DNA from: Pseudooceanicola atlanticus
GTDB taxonomy: Bacteria > Pseudomonadota > Alphaproteobacteria > Rhodobacterales > Rhodobacteraceae
Length of the DNA: 64,000 bases
NCBI RefSeq assembly: GCF_000768315.1
Contig: NZ_AQQX01000004.1
Location: 310,001-374,000, forward strand
Direction: 5' to 3'
Shown: one piece after another, positions 36,842-46,799 of the stretch
Numbering within the stretch: position 1 is the first letter of the stretch
How the letters are laid out: each line of letters begins with the position of its first letter
The notes under the pieces: generated by a model
The model's input: the letters and a program-made list of their open reading frames with translations, nothing else
Told to the model about the DNA's origin: nothing
Databases searched by the model: none
Made by a program: the position numbers and the translations under genes

Positions 36842-36939
36842 GCCGCGCCCTCCCCGCTCCGGGCCGCCACGCAGCGCACCGCACCGGCGCGGAAGATGCC
36901 GGCGGGCTGGCTTTGGCTATGGCGGTCAGTGTCGGACAT
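36838..36939 (-). CDS. 33-residue ORF between nuoI and the CMD gene
   Basis: This short ORF runs from ATG 36939 (MSDTDRHSQS) to a TGA that overlaps the ATG of the CMD gene by 4 bp (ATGA). An AAGGA sequence lies about 13 bp upstream. The peptide is polar and basic with no recognisable family. The overlap geometry matches real neighbours in this operon, but the length and GC content mean it could be chance. It could also serve only to couple translation. Confidence 0.35.
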   Translation of the reverse strand: MSDTDRHSQSQPAGIFRAGAVRCVAARSGEGAA

Positions 36940-36962
36940 GGCGTGTCTCGGGTCCTTCCGGA

Positions 36963-37457
36963 TCAGCGGTACGGCGCGTCAAGCTCGAGGTTGCGGGCGA
37001 TCTCGGCCTCCCAGCGTTCGCCATTGGCGAGCAGCTTGGCCTTGTCGTAGAACAATTCCTCGCGCGTCTCGGTGGCAAACTCGAAGTTCGGGCCTTCGAC
37101 GATGGCATCCACCGGGCAGGCTTCCTGGCAGAAGCCGCAATAGATGCACTTGGTCATGTCGATGTCGTAGCGCGTCGTCCGGCGCGAGCCGTCCTCGCGC
37201 GGTTCGGCGTCGATCGTGATCGCCTGAGCGGGGCAGATCGCCTCGCACAGCTTGCAGGCGATGCAGCGTTCCTCGCCGTTGGGATAACGGCGCAGGGCGT
37301 GCTCGCCGCGGAACCGCGGGCTCAGCGGGCCCTTCTCATGCGGGTAGTTCAGGGTGCCCTTGGGTTTGAAGAAGTACTTCATCCCCATCTTGAACCCCTG
37401 CCACACGTCCCACAGCAGGAAGTATTTTGCAGCGCGGGTATAGTCGACTTGGGTCAT
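36963..37457 (-). CDS. nuoI: NADH-quinone oxidoreductase subunit I
   Basis: NuoI carries the two [4Fe-4S] clusters (N6a and N6b) that pass electrons towards NuoB. The 164-residue protein has both ferredoxin motifs, [16 protein letters not shown] and [16 protein letters not shown]. It starts at ATG 37457, just after the nuoH stop codon. Confidence 0.97.
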   Translation of the reverse strand: MTQVDYTRAAKYFLLWDVWQGFKMGMKYFFKPKGTLNYPHEKGPLSPRFRGEHALRRYPNGEERCIACKLCEAICPAQAITIDAEPREDGSRRTTRYDIDMTKCIYCGFCQEACPVDAIVEGPNFEFATETREELFYDKAKLLANGERWEAEIARNLELDAPYR

Positions 37458-37459
37458 GA

Positions 37460-38500
37460 TTACCCTCCAATCGCCCAGCGGGCATAGGCGCCGCCGAACA
37501 GTTCGAATTTCGCAAGGAACGCCACGATGACCACCCAGACCAGCGACAGCGGCAGGAAGACCTTCCAGCCAATGCGCATCAGCTGGTCATAGCGGAAACG
37601 CGGCACCACGGCCTTCGTCAGGGCGAAGACGAAGAAGACCACCAGCATCTTGAGGATGAACCACAGGATGCCGTCCGGCAGGCCGGGGATCGGCGACAGC
37701 CAGCCGCCCAGGAACAACAGCGACACCAGCGCGCACATCAGGACGATGGCGAAGTATTCACCGATCATGAACAGCAGGAACGGGGTCGAGGAATATTCCA
37801 CCTGGTAGCCCGCCACCAGTTCGGATTCCGCTTCGGGAAGGTCGAAGGGCGGGCGGTTGGTTTCCGCCATGGCCGAGATGATGAAGAGGAACATCATCGG
37901 GAAATGCGGCAGCCAGTACCACGAGAAGATGCCGTAACGCCCATCCTGCGCCGCAACGATGTCGCCAAAGCTCAGCGACCCGGTCGAGATGATGACGCCG
38001 ATGATGATCAGACCCAGCGACACCTCGTAGGAGATCATCTGCGCCGCGGACCGCAGCGAGCCCAGGAACGGATATTTCGAGTTCGAGGCCCAGCCGCCCA
38101 TGATCACGCCGTACACCTCGAGAGAGGAGACCGCGAAGACGTAGAGGATGGCCACGTTGATATCGGCCAGCACCCAGCCGTCATTGAACGGGATCACCGC
38201 CCAGGCGATCAGCGCCAGGGTGAAGGACAGCATAGGCGCCAGGAAGAACACGAACTTGTCCGCGCCTGCCGGCACCACGATCTCCTTGGTGATGTATTTG
38301 CCGAAATCCGCAAAGCTCTGCAGCAGGCCGAAGACGCCCACGACGTTCGGGCCCTTGCGCAGCTGAACCGCCGCCCAGACCTTGCGGTCGGCATACAGCA
38401 GGAAGGCCAGCGCGATCAGCAGCGGCACAACCAGCAACAGCACCTGACCGACGGTCAGCAGAACGATGCCTAGGGGGTGGGTGGTAAAGAAATCAGCCAT
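37460..38500 (-). CDS. nuoH: NADH-quinone oxidoreductase subunit H
   Basis: NuoH is the membrane subunit that forms much of the quinone-binding cavity. The 346-residue protein has about eight hydrophobic segments, [17 protein letters not shown] near the N-terminus and the [18 protein letters not shown] motif, the most conserved sequence in the family. A short lipoprotein gene precedes it and nuoI follows. Confidence 0.97.
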   Translation of the reverse strand: MADFFTTHPLGIVLLTVGQVLLLVVPLLIALAFLLYADRKVWAAVQLRKGPNVVGVFGLLQSFADFGKYITKEIVVPAGADKFVFFLAPMLSFTLALIAWAVIPFNDGWVLADINVAILYVFAVSSLEVYGVIMGGWASNSKYPFLGSLRSAAQMISYEVSLGLIIIGVIISTGSLSFGDIVAAQDGRYGIFSWYWLPHFPMMFLFIISAMAETNRPPFDLPEAESELVAGYQVEYSSTPFLLFMIGEYFAIVLMCALVSLLFLGGWLSPIPGLPDGILWFILKMLVVFFVFALTKAVVPRFRYDQLMRIGWKVFLPLSLVWVVIVAFLAKFELFGGAYARWAIGG

Positions 38501-38506
38501 AGGTCC

Positions 38507-38923
38507 TCACACCGTCGGTATTCCGTTGTTCTTGCAATTCTCGACCGTCACTTCCGCGTCGATCGTGCGCAAACCGGCGGGGATGGCCGCCGAGATGGTA
38601 TAAATCGCATCTGCCTGCCAAGTGCCAGCCACTTCGGCAGTTTTTGTGCGCAAATGCCGGGCAAATCCGAAGCCTCGGATCAGCGTATACTGCGCCGCGG
38701 CGCATTCGGCATAATCGGTAACGTCCTGGGCGTCCCGCGCGCCGCGCATCGCGACGTGAAACGCCACTAGGTCGTCATCCAGCAGCCGGGTTTCGACCGC
38801 GCCGTATTCCGGCGAAAAGGGCAGCGACTCGCGCGCCTGCACCTCGGCCGCGCGGGACACTTCGTCCCGGGCGCCGCAGGCGGCAAGCAGCGAAGCCGCG
38901 ATTATGAGCCCCGTCCGGATCAC
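38507..38923 (-). CDS. Predicted lipoprotein between nuoG and nuoH
   Basis: This is a 138-residue protein from a GTG at 38923, whose first bases overlap the nuoG stop as GTGA. The N-terminus ([16 protein letters not shown]) is a lipoprotein signal with the lipobox LAAC at C16. The mature part has two further cysteines and no family I recognise. The open frame extends further upstream without a plausible start. The position suggests cotranslation with nuoG. Function is unknown. Confidence 0.7.
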   Translation of the reverse strand: MIRTGLIIAASLLAACGARDEVSRAAEVQARESLPFSPEYGAVETRLLDDDLVAFHVAMRGARDAQDVTDYAECAAAQYTLIRGFGFARHLRTKTAEVAGTWQADAIYTISAAIPAGLRTIDAEVTVENCKNNGIPTV

Positions 38924-40938
38924 TCTGCCGCAACCGCCGTTTCGCCACGCGCCGCCGCGTTGGCCGACAATTCCGCCATCACCTCGGACGCACGGGCAAT
39001 CGGGTTGGTCAGGTAGTGATCCTTGATCGCGGTGACAAAGCTCGCCTCGCCCAGCTTGCCGGCATCGAGCTTCGTCCACTCGTTTTCCGGCACCTGGTCG
39101 ATCATCTTCAGATGCGGCACGGCCTCGACCAGCGCCTTGCGCAGCTGCGCCATCGAATCGAAGGGCAGCGTCGCGTCCAGCTCGGCCGACAGGGCGCGCA
39201 GGATGGCCCAGTTCTCTTTCGCGTCACCGGGGGCAAAGCCGGCACGCAGCGCCAGCTGCGGACGGCCCTCGGTGTTGACGAACAGGCCCTGTTCCTCGGT
39301 GTAGGCGGCGCCCGGCAGGATCACGTCGGCGCGGTGCGCACCGCGATCACCATGCGACCCCTGGTAGATCACGAAGGCACCTTCGCCGATCTCGACCTCA
39401 TCGGCGCCCAGGTTGTAGATCACCTCGGCCCCGTCCAGCGCGGCCTCCATGCCCCCCTCGGTCACGGCGCCCACATCCATCGCACCGACGCGGGACGCGG
39501 CGGTGTGCAGGATCAGCAGCTTGCCGTTGGTCTTTTCGACCACGTCCATCGCGGCAGCCAGAACGGCGGCGCCGTCGGCCTCGCGCAGGGCGCCCTGCCC
39601 CACGATCACCAGCGACGGCGCATCCTTGATGGCGCCGAAATCGTGCTTGGTCAGATCGTCCAGCGCTTTCCGGTCATTGCCCATGTGGGTGTATTCGTAG
39701 GTCAGCTCTGCCGCGTCGCCGATCAGGCCGATATTGGCCCCGTTCAGCCACGCCTTGCGGATCCGCGCGTTCAGCACCGGGGCCTCGACGGCCGGGTTGG
39801 TGCCGATCAGCTGGATGAACTGGGCAGTGTCGATCTCTTCGACCGTCGCGGTGCCGACATAGGCCGAGCGGTTGCCGGCGGGCAGCTTCGCGCCATCGGT
39901 GCGGCACTCGATCTTGCCGTCCAGGCTCTCGACCAGCTGTTTCAGCGCAAAGGCGGCCTCGACCGGGGCCAGGTCGCCGACCAGGCCGGTGACATTCTTG
40001 CCCTTCATAGCGTTGGCCGCGGCCGACAGGGCCTCGGGCCAGGTGGCGGGCTTCAGCTTGCCGTCGACGCGCACGTAAGGCCGGTCCAGCCGCTGGCGGC
40101 GCAGCCCGTCCCAGACAAAGCGCGTCTTGTCGGAAATCCATTCCTCGTTCACGCCGTCATGGTTGCGCGGCAGGATCCGCATCACTTCGCGGCCCTTCGT
40201 ATCCACGCGGATATTGGACCCAAGCGCATCCATCACGTCGATGGTTTCGGTCTTGGTCAGTTCCCACGGACGGGCGGTGAAGGCGTAGGGCTTCGACACC
40301 AGTGCGCCCACCGGGCACAGGTCGATGATGTTGCCCTGCATGTTCGAATCGAGCGTCTCGTTCAGGTAGCTCGTGATCTCCGCATCTTCGCCGCGGCCGG
40401 TCTGGCCCATCTTGTGGATGCCTGCGACCTCGGTGGTGAAGCGCACGCAGCGGGTGCAGGAGATGCAGCGCGTCATGTGCGTCTCGACCAGCGGGCCGAG
40501 ATCCAGATCGTCCGACGCCCGCTTGGGTTCGCGGTAACGCGAGAAATCGACGCCATAGGCCATCGCCTGGTCCTGCAGGTCGCATTCGCCGCCCTGGTCA
40601 CAGATCGGGCAATCCAGCGGGTGGTTGATGAGAAGGAATTCCATCACCCCTTCGCGGGCCTTCTTGACCATGGGCGAATTGGTCTTGATCACCGGCGGCG
40701 CGCCTTCCGGCCCGGGCCGCAGATCCTTGACCTGCATCGCGCAGGAGGCAGCCGGCTTCGGCGGGCCGCCGACCACTTCGACCAGGCACATCCGGCAATT
40801 GCCCGCGATGGACAGCCGTTCGTGGTAGCAGAACCGCGGCACCTCGACCCCGGCCTGTTCGCAGGCCTGGATCAGCGTCAGGCGCGGATCGACCTCGATC
40901 TCCTGGTCGTCGATGATGATCTTGCGAAGGTCAGACAT
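38920..40938 (-). CDS. nuoG: NADH-quinone oxidoreductase subunit G
   Basis: NuoG is the large iron-sulphur subunit of the peripheral arm. The 672-residue protein has the [2Fe-2S] N1b motif ([15 protein letters not shown]), the NuoG [4Fe-4S] N5 region ([17 protein letters not shown]), and [10 protein letters not shown] with CPVGAL for N4. A molybdopterin-oxidoreductase-like C-terminal half follows without cofactor residues. The start is ATG 40938. A 159-bp gap separates it from the DUF5333 gene upstream, the largest gap inside the operon. Confidence 0.97.
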   Translation of the reverse strand: MSDLRKIIIDDQEIEVDPRLTLIQACEQAGVEVPRFCYHERLSIAGNCRMCLVEVVGGPPKPAASCAMQVKDLRPGPEGAPPVIKTNSPMVKKAREGVMEFLLINHPLDCPICDQGGECDLQDQAMAYGVDFSRYREPKRASDDLDLGPLVETHMTRCISCTRCVRFTTEVAGIHKMGQTGRGEDAEITSYLNETLDSNMQGNIIDLCPVGALVSKPYAFTARPWELTKTETIDVMDALGSNIRVDTKGREVMRILPRNHDGVNEEWISDKTRFVWDGLRRQRLDRPYVRVDGKLKPATWPEALSAAANAMKGKNVTGLVGDLAPVEAAFALKQLVESLDGKIECRTDGAKLPAGNRSAYVGTATVEEIDTAQFIQLIGTNPAVEAPVLNARIRKAWLNGANIGLIGDAAELTYEYTHMGNDRKALDDLTKHDFGAIKDAPSLVIVGQGALREADGAAVLAAAMDVVEKTNGKLLILHTAASRVGAMDVGAVTEGGMEAALDGAEVIYNLGADEVEIGEGAFVIYQGSHGDRGAHRADVILPGAAYTEEQGLFVNTEGRPQLALRAGFAPGDAKENWAILRALSAELDATLPFDSMAQLRKALVEAVPHLKMIDQVPENEWTKLDAGKLGEASFVTAIKDHYLTNPIARASEVMAELSANAAARGETAVAAE

Positions 40939-41097
40939 GGTCGCTCACTTTGCTCTCAACTTGGCCGGCCCCGCACAGATGCGGGACCCGGTATGGATGG
41001 GGTGCCAGACACGGGGAAGTCCCCCCGGCCGGCACCGAATTCACGTCGCGGCGGACAGATGGCCCGCCCGGGCGCAGGATATGCCGCCGCGAAGCCA

Positions 41098-41490
41098 TCA
41101 CCGAAGGAACACTCCGATCTGGCTGTTGCGCGCCATTTCCTGGCGGCCCAATTCACACAGCGACGCGGTCTGTTTCGGGTCCAGGCCCTGCTGGCGCATG
41201 TATTGCGCCCCCATGGCCCGCATCCGGTTCTTCTCGTCTTCGCTGTCCACGTAGGCCTTGATCTCGGACTCGCTGTAGCCAAGGTCCAGCGCCTTGTTCT
41301 TCAACGAGTTGAGAAAGGCCAGCCCCTTCAGCGTCCGGGGCTTGATATCCGAACACTTGTTGGAAATCTCGATCGCCATGGCCACGGCGAACATGGGCCG
41401 GTCGATCTCGGGCACGTCGCGCAACGGCGTCTTGGCCGCCGCGGCACCGGCACCCAGGCTCAGGATCAAGGCGGCGAAAATCATGCGCAT
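41098..41490 (-). CDS. DUF5333-like periplasmic protein
   Basis: This is a 130-residue protein from ATG 41490, with AGGGAG 7 bp upstream. The first 20 residues form a signal peptide (IFAALILSLGAGAAAA). The mature part has two cysteines (in NKCSDI and SLCELG) and helical stretches such as SEIKAYVDSEDEKNRMRAMG. This resembles DUF5333, found in Rhodobacterales. It sits upstream of nuoG in the complex I operon. The family name is my recollection; function is unknown. Confidence 0.7.
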   Translation of the reverse strand: MRMIFAALILSLGAGAAAAKTPLRDVPEIDRPMFAVAMAIEISNKCSDIKPRTLKGLAFLNSLKNKALDLGYSESEIKAYVDSEDEKNRMRAMGAQYMRQQGLDPKQTASLCELGRQEMARNSQIGVFLR

Positions 41491-41617
41491 TTGGGGTCTC
41501 CCTTTCTGGCACACAGGGACGACCAATATGGCCGCCCATCTGCTGCGCAGATGGGTTCCGCACCGCTCGTTATGCAATAACAAGCGGGGTAAGCCCCTGA
41601 TATGCGGGAAAATCCGC

Positions 41618-42118
41618 TCATTCCGCCGCGACCCCGCAGGCATGATCCTTCCACAAGCCGTTCTCGCGCAGCCAGGCCCAGCCAAAAGCCTCGTCGCTGG
41701 CGCCGTGTTCGTTCAGATGATCCAGCCGCGCCAGAGCTTCGTCCAGCGTCGGGCGGTGCCCCTCGGGCACCCACCACATGACGAAATGCATCTTGCCCAT
41801 CACCTCGAACCATTCGGCGCGGCGGTTGTAGAACTGCCGGTGCACCGTGTTCCAGACGAAGTTCTCGAGGCTCGGCAGATCTTCCCAGACCGTCAGGTTC
41901 GAGACGAATTGCGGGTCGCCGTCGATCTTGGCCTCGGTATTGCCGGTCCCCGGCTCGCCCGAGCCTTCCATCATCCACACAAAGCCCGGCATCCGTTTGC
42001 CCAGCCCGTTGATGCGGTCGAGGTTGTTCATGAAGTCGGCCACGCGCGGGTCGTCCGTCGGGGCGACCAGGCGGCCGACATTCAGCTCGGCCAGGTGATA
42101 TCCGGGGCGGCTTACCAT
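41618..42118 (-). CDS. DUF3291 family protein
   Basis: This is a 166-residue protein started at ATG 42118, overlapping the previous stop codon by 7 bp; a GTG at 42127 is possible. The family signature is clear: YHLAELNVGRL, then LDRINGLGKRMPGFVWMMEG, SNLTVWEDLPSLENFVWNTVH and MHFVMWWVPEGHRPTLDEALARL. The fold is a dimeric alpha/beta barrel related to monooxygenase-like domains. Its role here is unknown, although its position within the operon is consistent with cotranscription with complex I. Confidence 0.85.
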   Translation of the reverse strand: MVSRPGYHLAELNVGRLVAPTDDPRVADFMNNLDRINGLGKRMPGFVWMMEGSGEPGTGNTEAKIDGDPQFVSNLTVWEDLPSLENFVWNTVHRQFYNRRAEWFEVMGKMHFVMWWVPEGHRPTLDEALARLDHLNEHGASDEAFGWAWLRENGLWKDHACGVAAE

Positions 42119-42477
42119 CCCTTGCACTCCCCCGGCATGATCAGGTCGCCGTTCACGATGGGCAGCGCCGCGTCATCCTCGACATCGGGGCTGACCTCCC
42201 AGTCGATCTCGGACAGGCCGTATTGCTTGATGCAGTATTCCACCGCCTGGTGCCGTGCGGCCTCGCGGGCACCGGACAGGCTCTGCCCGGCATCGTTCAC
42301 CGTCACGACGAAATTCGCGCGATCCTCGCGGTCGCTGTCCAGCTTCGCCCGGAACCGCACACCCTCATAGGTCTGGCGCGCGCCAAAGACATTCTCGCTC
42401 GCGTTCTTCACCCGCGCGCAAGAGGCCGTCGTCACCATCGACGCGGCAATCACCGAAACAAGCACAAGGCGTTTCAT
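42112..42477 (-). CDS. Predicted lipoprotein or secreted protein, uncharacterised
   Basis: This is a 121-residue protein starting MKRLVLVSVIAASM at 42477, in an ATGA overlap with the methyltransferase gene. A hydrophobic signal is followed by TTASCARVKN, so C20 is a possible lipidation site, although the lipobox is atypical. The mature part has ARHQAVEYCIKQYGLSEIDWE and a C-terminal PGECKGW, giving two more cysteines. No named family is recognised. Confidence 0.7.
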   Translation of the reverse strand: MKRLVLVSVIAASMVTTASCARVKNASENVFGARQTYEGVRFRAKLDSDREDRANFVVTVNDAGQSLSGAREAARHQAVEYCIKQYGLSEIDWEVSPDVEDDAALPIVNGDLIMPGECKGW

Positions 42478-43229
42478 GCTGCACCCCCAAGGCCCGGGGC
42501 CCCTTCCCCCACCTGCGTATGACGCGGCGGGGCCACTTTGCGTTTTTCCAGAACCACGATCGAATCGTAGACATGCAGACCGGCGACATGACCGGCCGTG
42601 GCCGCGGTTTTCTCGCCTTCGGTGTGATACCAGTGATGCATGTCGTCGATGATCTGCTTCACATCGCTCATGAAGCTGTCGCGGGTCTGATAGCCCCCGC
42701 CGAAATCGCTCCAATAGGCGCAATGCAGATCCTCGATCATGTAGAGCCCGCCTTCGGACAGGCGCGGATACAGGACTTCCAGGCTCTTGCGGATATGGGC
42801 CGAGACATGGCTGCCATCGTCCAGCACCAGGTCGATTCCGCCCATCTCGTCGACAACGGAATTCAGGAAATCGGGATCGTCCTGCGACCCGATCCGCACC
42901 TGGCCCGCCTGGCCGTCGAACCGCACACAGGACGGGTCGATATCGATGCCGAAGATCTGTGCCTCGGGGCCCAGGTACTTGCGCCACATCTGTAGCGACC
43001 CACCCTTGGACACGCCGATTTCCAGCATCCGGATCGGACGGTCGCGAAAGCCCGAGAAATAGCGCTCGTAGATCGGAAGGTAGTGATGCCACTTGTGCAC
43101 CAGCGGACCGGTATTGCCCCAGAAGAGCGACTCGAGGTCGGACACGGCCCCGTCGGGCCGCGCACCCTGGTACGCGAATTGGTCGATCGGCGCCATGGGG
43201 GCGCGATCGGCCGGCTTGCGTCCGGGCAT
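42474..43229 (-). CDS. Class I SAM-dependent methyltransferase in nuo operon
   Basis: This protein has 251 residues when started at ATG 43229, where GAGG lies 6 bp upstream; a further ATG at 43250 lacks a ribosome site. The SAM-binding motif is IRMLEIGVSKGGSL, followed by the acidic IFGIDIDPSC and the loop IDLVLDDGSHVSAHI, and MIEDLHCAYWSDFGG. These match class I methyltransferases related to sugar or antibiotic O-methyltransferases (Methyltransf_24-like). The substrate is unknown. It lies between nuoF and three small secreted or DUF genes. Confidence 0.85.
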   Translation of the reverse strand: MPGRKPADRAPMAPIDQFAYQGARPDGAVSDLESLFWGNTGPLVHKWHHYLPIYERYFSGFRDRPIRMLEIGVSKGGSLQMWRKYLGPEAQIFGIDIDPSCVRFDGQAGQVRIGSQDDPDFLNSVVDEMGGIDLVLDDGSHVSAHIRKSLEVLYPRLSEGGLYMIEDLHCAYWSDFGGGYQTRDSFMSDVKQIIDDMHHWYHTEGEKTAATAGHVAGLHVYDSIVVLEKRKVAPPRHTQVGEGAPGLGGAA

Positions 43230-43258
43230 CCTGATCCTCAAGGCCGCCATCTGCGCGC

Positions 43259-44551
43259 TTACTCCGCTGCGACGGGGGCTGCGCCCCGCTTGTGCTTGAT
43301 CCGGTCCTCGATCTCGGGACGGAAGTTCTTGATCAGGCCCTGGATCGGCCAGGCGGCCGCGTCGCCAAGGGCGCAGATCGTGTGGCCTTCGACCTGCTTG
43401 GTCACGTCGAACAGCATGTCGATTTCCTCGACGCTGGCATCGCCGGTCACCAGGCGGTCCATCACGCGCATCATCCAGCCGGTGCCTTCACGGCACGGCG
43501 TGCACTGGCCACAGCTTTCATGCTTGTAGAATTTCGACAGGCGCCAGATCGCCTTGATGATGTCCGTGGACTTGTCCATCACGATCACCGCGGCAGTGCC
43601 CAGGCCCGAGCCCAGCTCCCCCCGCAGGTAGTCGAAGTCCATGATGGCGTCCTTCATGTTCTCGCCGCGCACGCAGGGAACAGAGGACCCACCCGGGATC
43701 ACCGCCAGCAGGTTGTCCCAGCCGCCCCGGATGCCGCCGCAATGCTTGTCGATCAGTTCCTCGAAGCTGATCGACATCGCCTCTTCGACGACGCAGGGGT
43801 TGTTCACGTGGCCCGAGATCGCGAACAGCTTCGTGCCCGCGTTGTTTTCGCGGCCGAAGCCTGCGAACCATTCCGGGCCGCGGCGCAGGATGGTCGGGAC
43901 GACGGCGATGGATTCGACGTTGTTCACCGTGGTCGGGCAGCCGTAAAGGCCCGCGCCCGCCGGGAATGGCGGCTTCATCCGCGGCATCCCCTTCTTGCCT
44001 TCCAGGCTTTCCAGCAGCGCGGTTTCCTCGCCGCAGATATAGGCGCCGGCCCCGTGATGCAGGTAGAGGTCGAAATCCCAGCCGGATTTCGCGGCGTTCT
44101 TGCCCAGCAAGCCCGCGTCATAGGCTTCGTCGATCGCCGCCTGCAGCGCCTCGCGCTCGCGGATATATTCGCCGCGGATGTAGATGTAGCAGGCATGGGC
44201 GTTCATCGCGAAGGACGCAATCAGGCAGCCCTCGATCAGCGTATGCGGATCGTGGCGCATGATCTCCCGGTCCTTGCAGGTGCCGGGTTCGGATTCGTCG
44301 GCATTCACCACCAGGTAGGCCGGACGTCCGTCGCTTTCCTTCGGCATGAAGGACCACTTCAGACCGGTGGGGAAGCCCGCACCGCCGCGACCCCGCAGGC
44401 CCGAGGCCTTCATGTTGTCGATGATCCAGTCACGGCCCTTCTTGATGATATCGGCCGTGCCGTCCCAGTGCCCGCGGGCCTGGGCCCCCTTCAGGGTACG
44501 GTCGTGCATCCCGTAGATATTGGTAAAGATGCGGTCCTGATCCTTGAGCAT
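43259..44551 (-). CDS. nuoF: NADH-quinone oxidoreductase subunit F
   Basis: NuoF binds NADH and FMN and starts electron flow in complex I. The 430-residue protein has the [23 protein letters not shown] motif, [16 protein letters not shown], and the N3 [4Fe-4S] ligands in [12 protein letters not shown] with a further cysteine near residue 400. It starts at ATG 44551, 3 bp after the DUF5337 gene. Confidence 0.97.
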   Translation of the reverse strand: MLKDQDRIFTNIYGMHDRTLKGAQARGHWDGTADIIKKGRDWIIDNMKASGLRGRGGAGFPTGLKWSFMPKESDGRPAYLVVNADESEPGTCKDREIMRHDPHTLIEGCLIASFAMNAHACYIYIRGEYIREREALQAAIDEAYDAGLLGKNAAKSGWDFDLYLHHGAGAYICGEETALLESLEGKKGMPRMKPPFPAGAGLYGCPTTVNNVESIAVVPTILRRGPEWFAGFGRENNAGTKLFAISGHVNNPCVVEEAMSISFEELIDKHCGGIRGGWDNLLAVIPGGSSVPCVRGENMKDAIMDFDYLRGELGSGLGTAAVIVMDKSTDIIKAIWRLSKFYKHESCGQCTPCREGTGWMMRVMDRLVTGDASVEEIDMLFDVTKQVEGHTICALGDAAAWPIQGLIKNFRPEIEDRIKHKRGAAPVAAE

Positions 44552-44554
44552 GGT

Positions 44555-44776
44555 CTACCCTTTGTCATCCCGGCGCGCGCGCCAAATCTGTGAGGCCACC
44601 ACAAGCGCCCAGACAAGCGCCCCGATGGCCATGAAATCGAAAAGAAAGGCAAAGCGCCCCGGCATCCCCAGTTGCGGCCCGATCACCTGGGCCCCCATCC
44701 AGATCAGCATGGCGCCTGCGATCACCAGGGCCACGGTCCGGCCCTTCTTCGCAATTGCCTCGTCCTTCTCACTCAT
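44555..44776 (-). CDS. Small membrane protein, DUF5337-like
   Basis: This is a 73-residue protein with two hydrophobic segments (VALVIAGAMLIWMGAQV and FDFMAIGALVWALVVASQ) and charged ends. The pattern matches DUF5337, a small family I associate with Rhodobacterales complex I operons. It lies 3 bp upstream of nuoF and 9 bp after a helix-hairpin-helix membrane protein. The role is unknown. Confidence 0.72.
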   Translation of the reverse strand: MSEKDEAIAKKGRTVALVIAGAMLIWMGAQVIGPQLGMPGRFAFLFDFMAIGALVWALVVASQIWRARRDDKG

Positions 44777-44785
44777 TCGCTACCT

Positions 44786-45535
44786 TCAGTACACGTCGCC
44801 CTTGTCGACGCGCTTTGAAAATTCCGTCTCCTCGCCAGTGGCGAGCTTGCTGGCCTGGTCGACCCAGCTGTCGCGGCTGACCCGGCCCTTGAACCCCTTG
44901 AGGTTCTGATCGACCCAGGCCACCTCGTCGGCGCTCCAGGCGGCGATCTGGTCGAAATGGTAATAGCCCATCTCGTTCAGCATGACCTCCAGCTTGGGCC
45001 CGACGCCCTTGATCCGTTTCAGGTCGTCCGCCCCGCTGTCCCTCGGCGCGTCCAGACCCTTGGGCTTCACGCCCTCGCCCTCTGCGGCAACCGGAGCGGC
45101 GGGTTCGGCGCTGGCCGGAACCGGGTCCGCGGCAGGCTCTGCCGGGGTCACCGCGCCCGTGTTGGCCGGCGCATCGGCGGCAGGCGTTTCCGCCGCTTCG
45201 GCTTCCACCTCGGCCTCAGCATCGGTCTCATCCGCACCGGCCTGCTCAGGCTCCGCCGCCATCGCCGCACCGGCCGAAGGGGCCGCGACCGGGGCCGGCG
45301 CCGCTGCCGGGGCGCTCACCGCATCCTCGGATTGCGGGGCGCCGCTGCTGGCGGGCGCCGAGGCCTCGCTGTCCTTGCAGACCAGCGTGAGCAGCGCGTA
45401 ACCGACGACCGCGGCGATCACAACGGCCAGGACCAGGGCCCAGAAAATCGCAAGACCCGGCCTCATCAGCAGGTAAGCCAGCAAACCGACGATCGCAGCG
45501 ATCGCCCAGCATATAGTCTTGCAATTCGTCCCCAT
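44786..45535 (-). CDS. Membrane protein with C-terminal helix-hairpin-helix domain
   Basis: This is a 249-residue protein. Residues 7-50 form two hydrophobic segments, and 53-165 is a low-complexity Ala, Pro and Glu-rich linker. The last 90 residues hold a helix-hairpin-helix domain (LKRIKGVGPKLE) followed by YHFDQIAAW and [10 protein letters not shown]. The same C-terminal domain is found at the end of NuoE, encoded by the gene just upstream. Similar domains in other proteins are labelled as flap-endonuclease-like, but no nuclease residues are seen here. A role linked to complex I is inferred from position. Confidence 0.82.
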   Translation of the reverse strand: MGTNCKTICWAIAAIVGLLAYLLMRPGLAIFWALVLAVVIAAVVGYALLTLVCKDSEASAPASSGAPQSEDAVSAPAAAPAPVAAPSAGAAMAAEPEQAGADETDAEAEVEAEAAETPAADAPANTGAVTPAEPAADPVPASAEPAAPVAAEGEGVKPKGLDAPRDSGADDLKRIKGVGPKLEVMLNEMGYYHFDQIAAWSADEVAWVDQNLKGFKGRVSRDSWVDQASKLATGEETEFSKRVDKGDVY

Positions 45536-45572
45536 GGGTCCGTTCCCCCGTCCTGGTCCTTATTATCTTACC

Positions 45573-46799
45573 TTATTCGTATACGTCGCCCTTCTTCACG
45601 CGATCCGCGAATTCCGTTGTCCCGCCCGAGGCGAGGATTTTTGCCTGATCGATCCAGTTGTCCCGGCTGGCACGGCCCTTGAACCCTTTCAGGTTCTGGT
45701 CGATCCAGGCCAGTTCCTCGCCGCCCCAAGCGGCAATCTGGTCGAAATGATAGATGCCGAGGCTGTGGCACAGCTTTTCCAGCGCCGGGCCGATCCCCTT
45801 GATCGACTTCAGGTCGTCGGGACCACCCTCGCGCGCGGCGTCCAGCCCCTCGGGCTTGGTGCCTTCGCCTTCGACCGCCGTGACGCTGCCCGGGCCCGAG
45901 GACGCGGCTTGCAGCGCCGCTTCCTGTTCGGACGTGTCAGCCGCATTGGCGGTTTCCGGTTCCGACTTGGAGGGCGGGTTGGCCGCGGATTTGGCCTTTG
46001 CCTCCTGTTCGGTCACGCCGGTCTTGTCGGCGGACTTGCCCTTTGCGGGACGCGGATCGGCCGGCTTCGGGTCCACCGACCCGGCGGCGCCGCTTTTCAG
46101 CCAGGGGGTCAGGATCGGCACTTCGGTGCCGTCGATCCGCTTGACCGTATCGCCGATTTCCACGGCCAGCGCGGCGCTGGCGTTGTGGGCGGGCTTGTCG
46201 GCCTCGTAATCTTTCAGCGAGGTCAGACCCATCTTCGGCTCAGAGGTATAGCGGCCATTCTGCGGCCCCGGCACCGGAACCTTGCCCTCGGCCAGTTCCT
46301 TCAGGATCTCGCGCAGACGCTCGGCCGTCAGGTCCTCGTAGTAATCCTTGCCGATCTGGGCCATCGGCGCGTTGGCGCAGGCGCCCAGGCATTCCACCTC
46401 TTCCCAGGAGAACTTGCCGTCCTCGGACAGCTGATGCGCTTTCGGCGCGATCACCTCCTGGCAGACGCCGACCAGGTCCTCGGCGCCGCAGATCATGCAG
46501 GACGTCGTGCCGCAGATCTGGATATGCGCGACCGAACCGACCGGCTGCAGCTGGAACATGAAGTAGAAGGTCGCAACCTCCAGCGCCCGGATATAGGCCA
46601 TGCCCAGCATCTCGGCGATGCTTTCGATCGCCGGACGGGTCAGCCAGCCTTCCTGCTCCTGGGCACGCCACAGCAGCGGAATGATGGCCGAGGCCTGGCG
46701 GCCTTCGGGGTATTTCGTCATCTGCGCTTCGGCCCATTTCTGGTTCTCGGGCGTGAAGGCAAAGCTCTCGGGTTGCTCTTTGTGCAGGCGTCGCAGCAT
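45573..46799 (-). CDS. nuoE: NADH-quinone oxidoreductase subunit E with helix-hairpin-helix extension
   Basis: NuoE holds the [2Fe-2S] cluster N1a beside the NADH site. The 408-residue protein has the four ligands C96 and C101 ([10 protein letters not shown]), and C137 and C141 ([10 protein letters not shown]). Bacterial NuoE is usually about 160 to 240 residues; here a linker rich in Lys, Ala and Pro (about 245-315) leads to a 90-residue C-terminal helix-hairpin-helix domain nearly identical in pattern to that of the next gene. A long NuoE is known in Rhodobacter. The ATG overlaps the previous stop by one base. Confidence 0.96.
   Translation of the reverse strand: MLRRLHKEQPESFAFTPENQKWAEAQMTKYPEGRQASAIIPLLWRAQEQEGWLTRPAIESIAEMLGMAYIRALEVATFYFMFQLQPVGSVAHIQICGTTSCMICGAEDLVGVCQEVIAPKAHQLSEDGKFSWEEVECLGACANAPMAQIGKDYYEDLTAERLREILKELAEGKVPVPGPQNGRYTSEPKMGLTSLKDYEADKPAHNASAALAVEIGDTVKRIDGTEVPILTPWLKSGAAGSVDPKPADPRPAKGKSADKTGVTEQEAKAKSAANPPSKSEPETANAADTSEQEAALQAASSGPGSVTAVEGEGTKPEGLDAAREGGPDDLKSIKGIGPALEKLCHSLGIYHFDQIAAWGGEELAWIDQNLKGFKGRASRDNWIDQAKILASGGTTEFADRVKKGDVYE

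Noticed and set aside
40970-40985. CCCGCA-CAGA-TGCGGG hairpin between nuoG and the DUF5333 gene, considered as an attenuator
   Set aside because: The stem is only 6 bp, there is no T run, and nothing else indicates regulation within the operon.
39016-41580. 854-residue plus-strand frame opposite nuoG
   Set aside because: It is antisense to nuoG and the DUF5333 gene, with biased composition and no domain.
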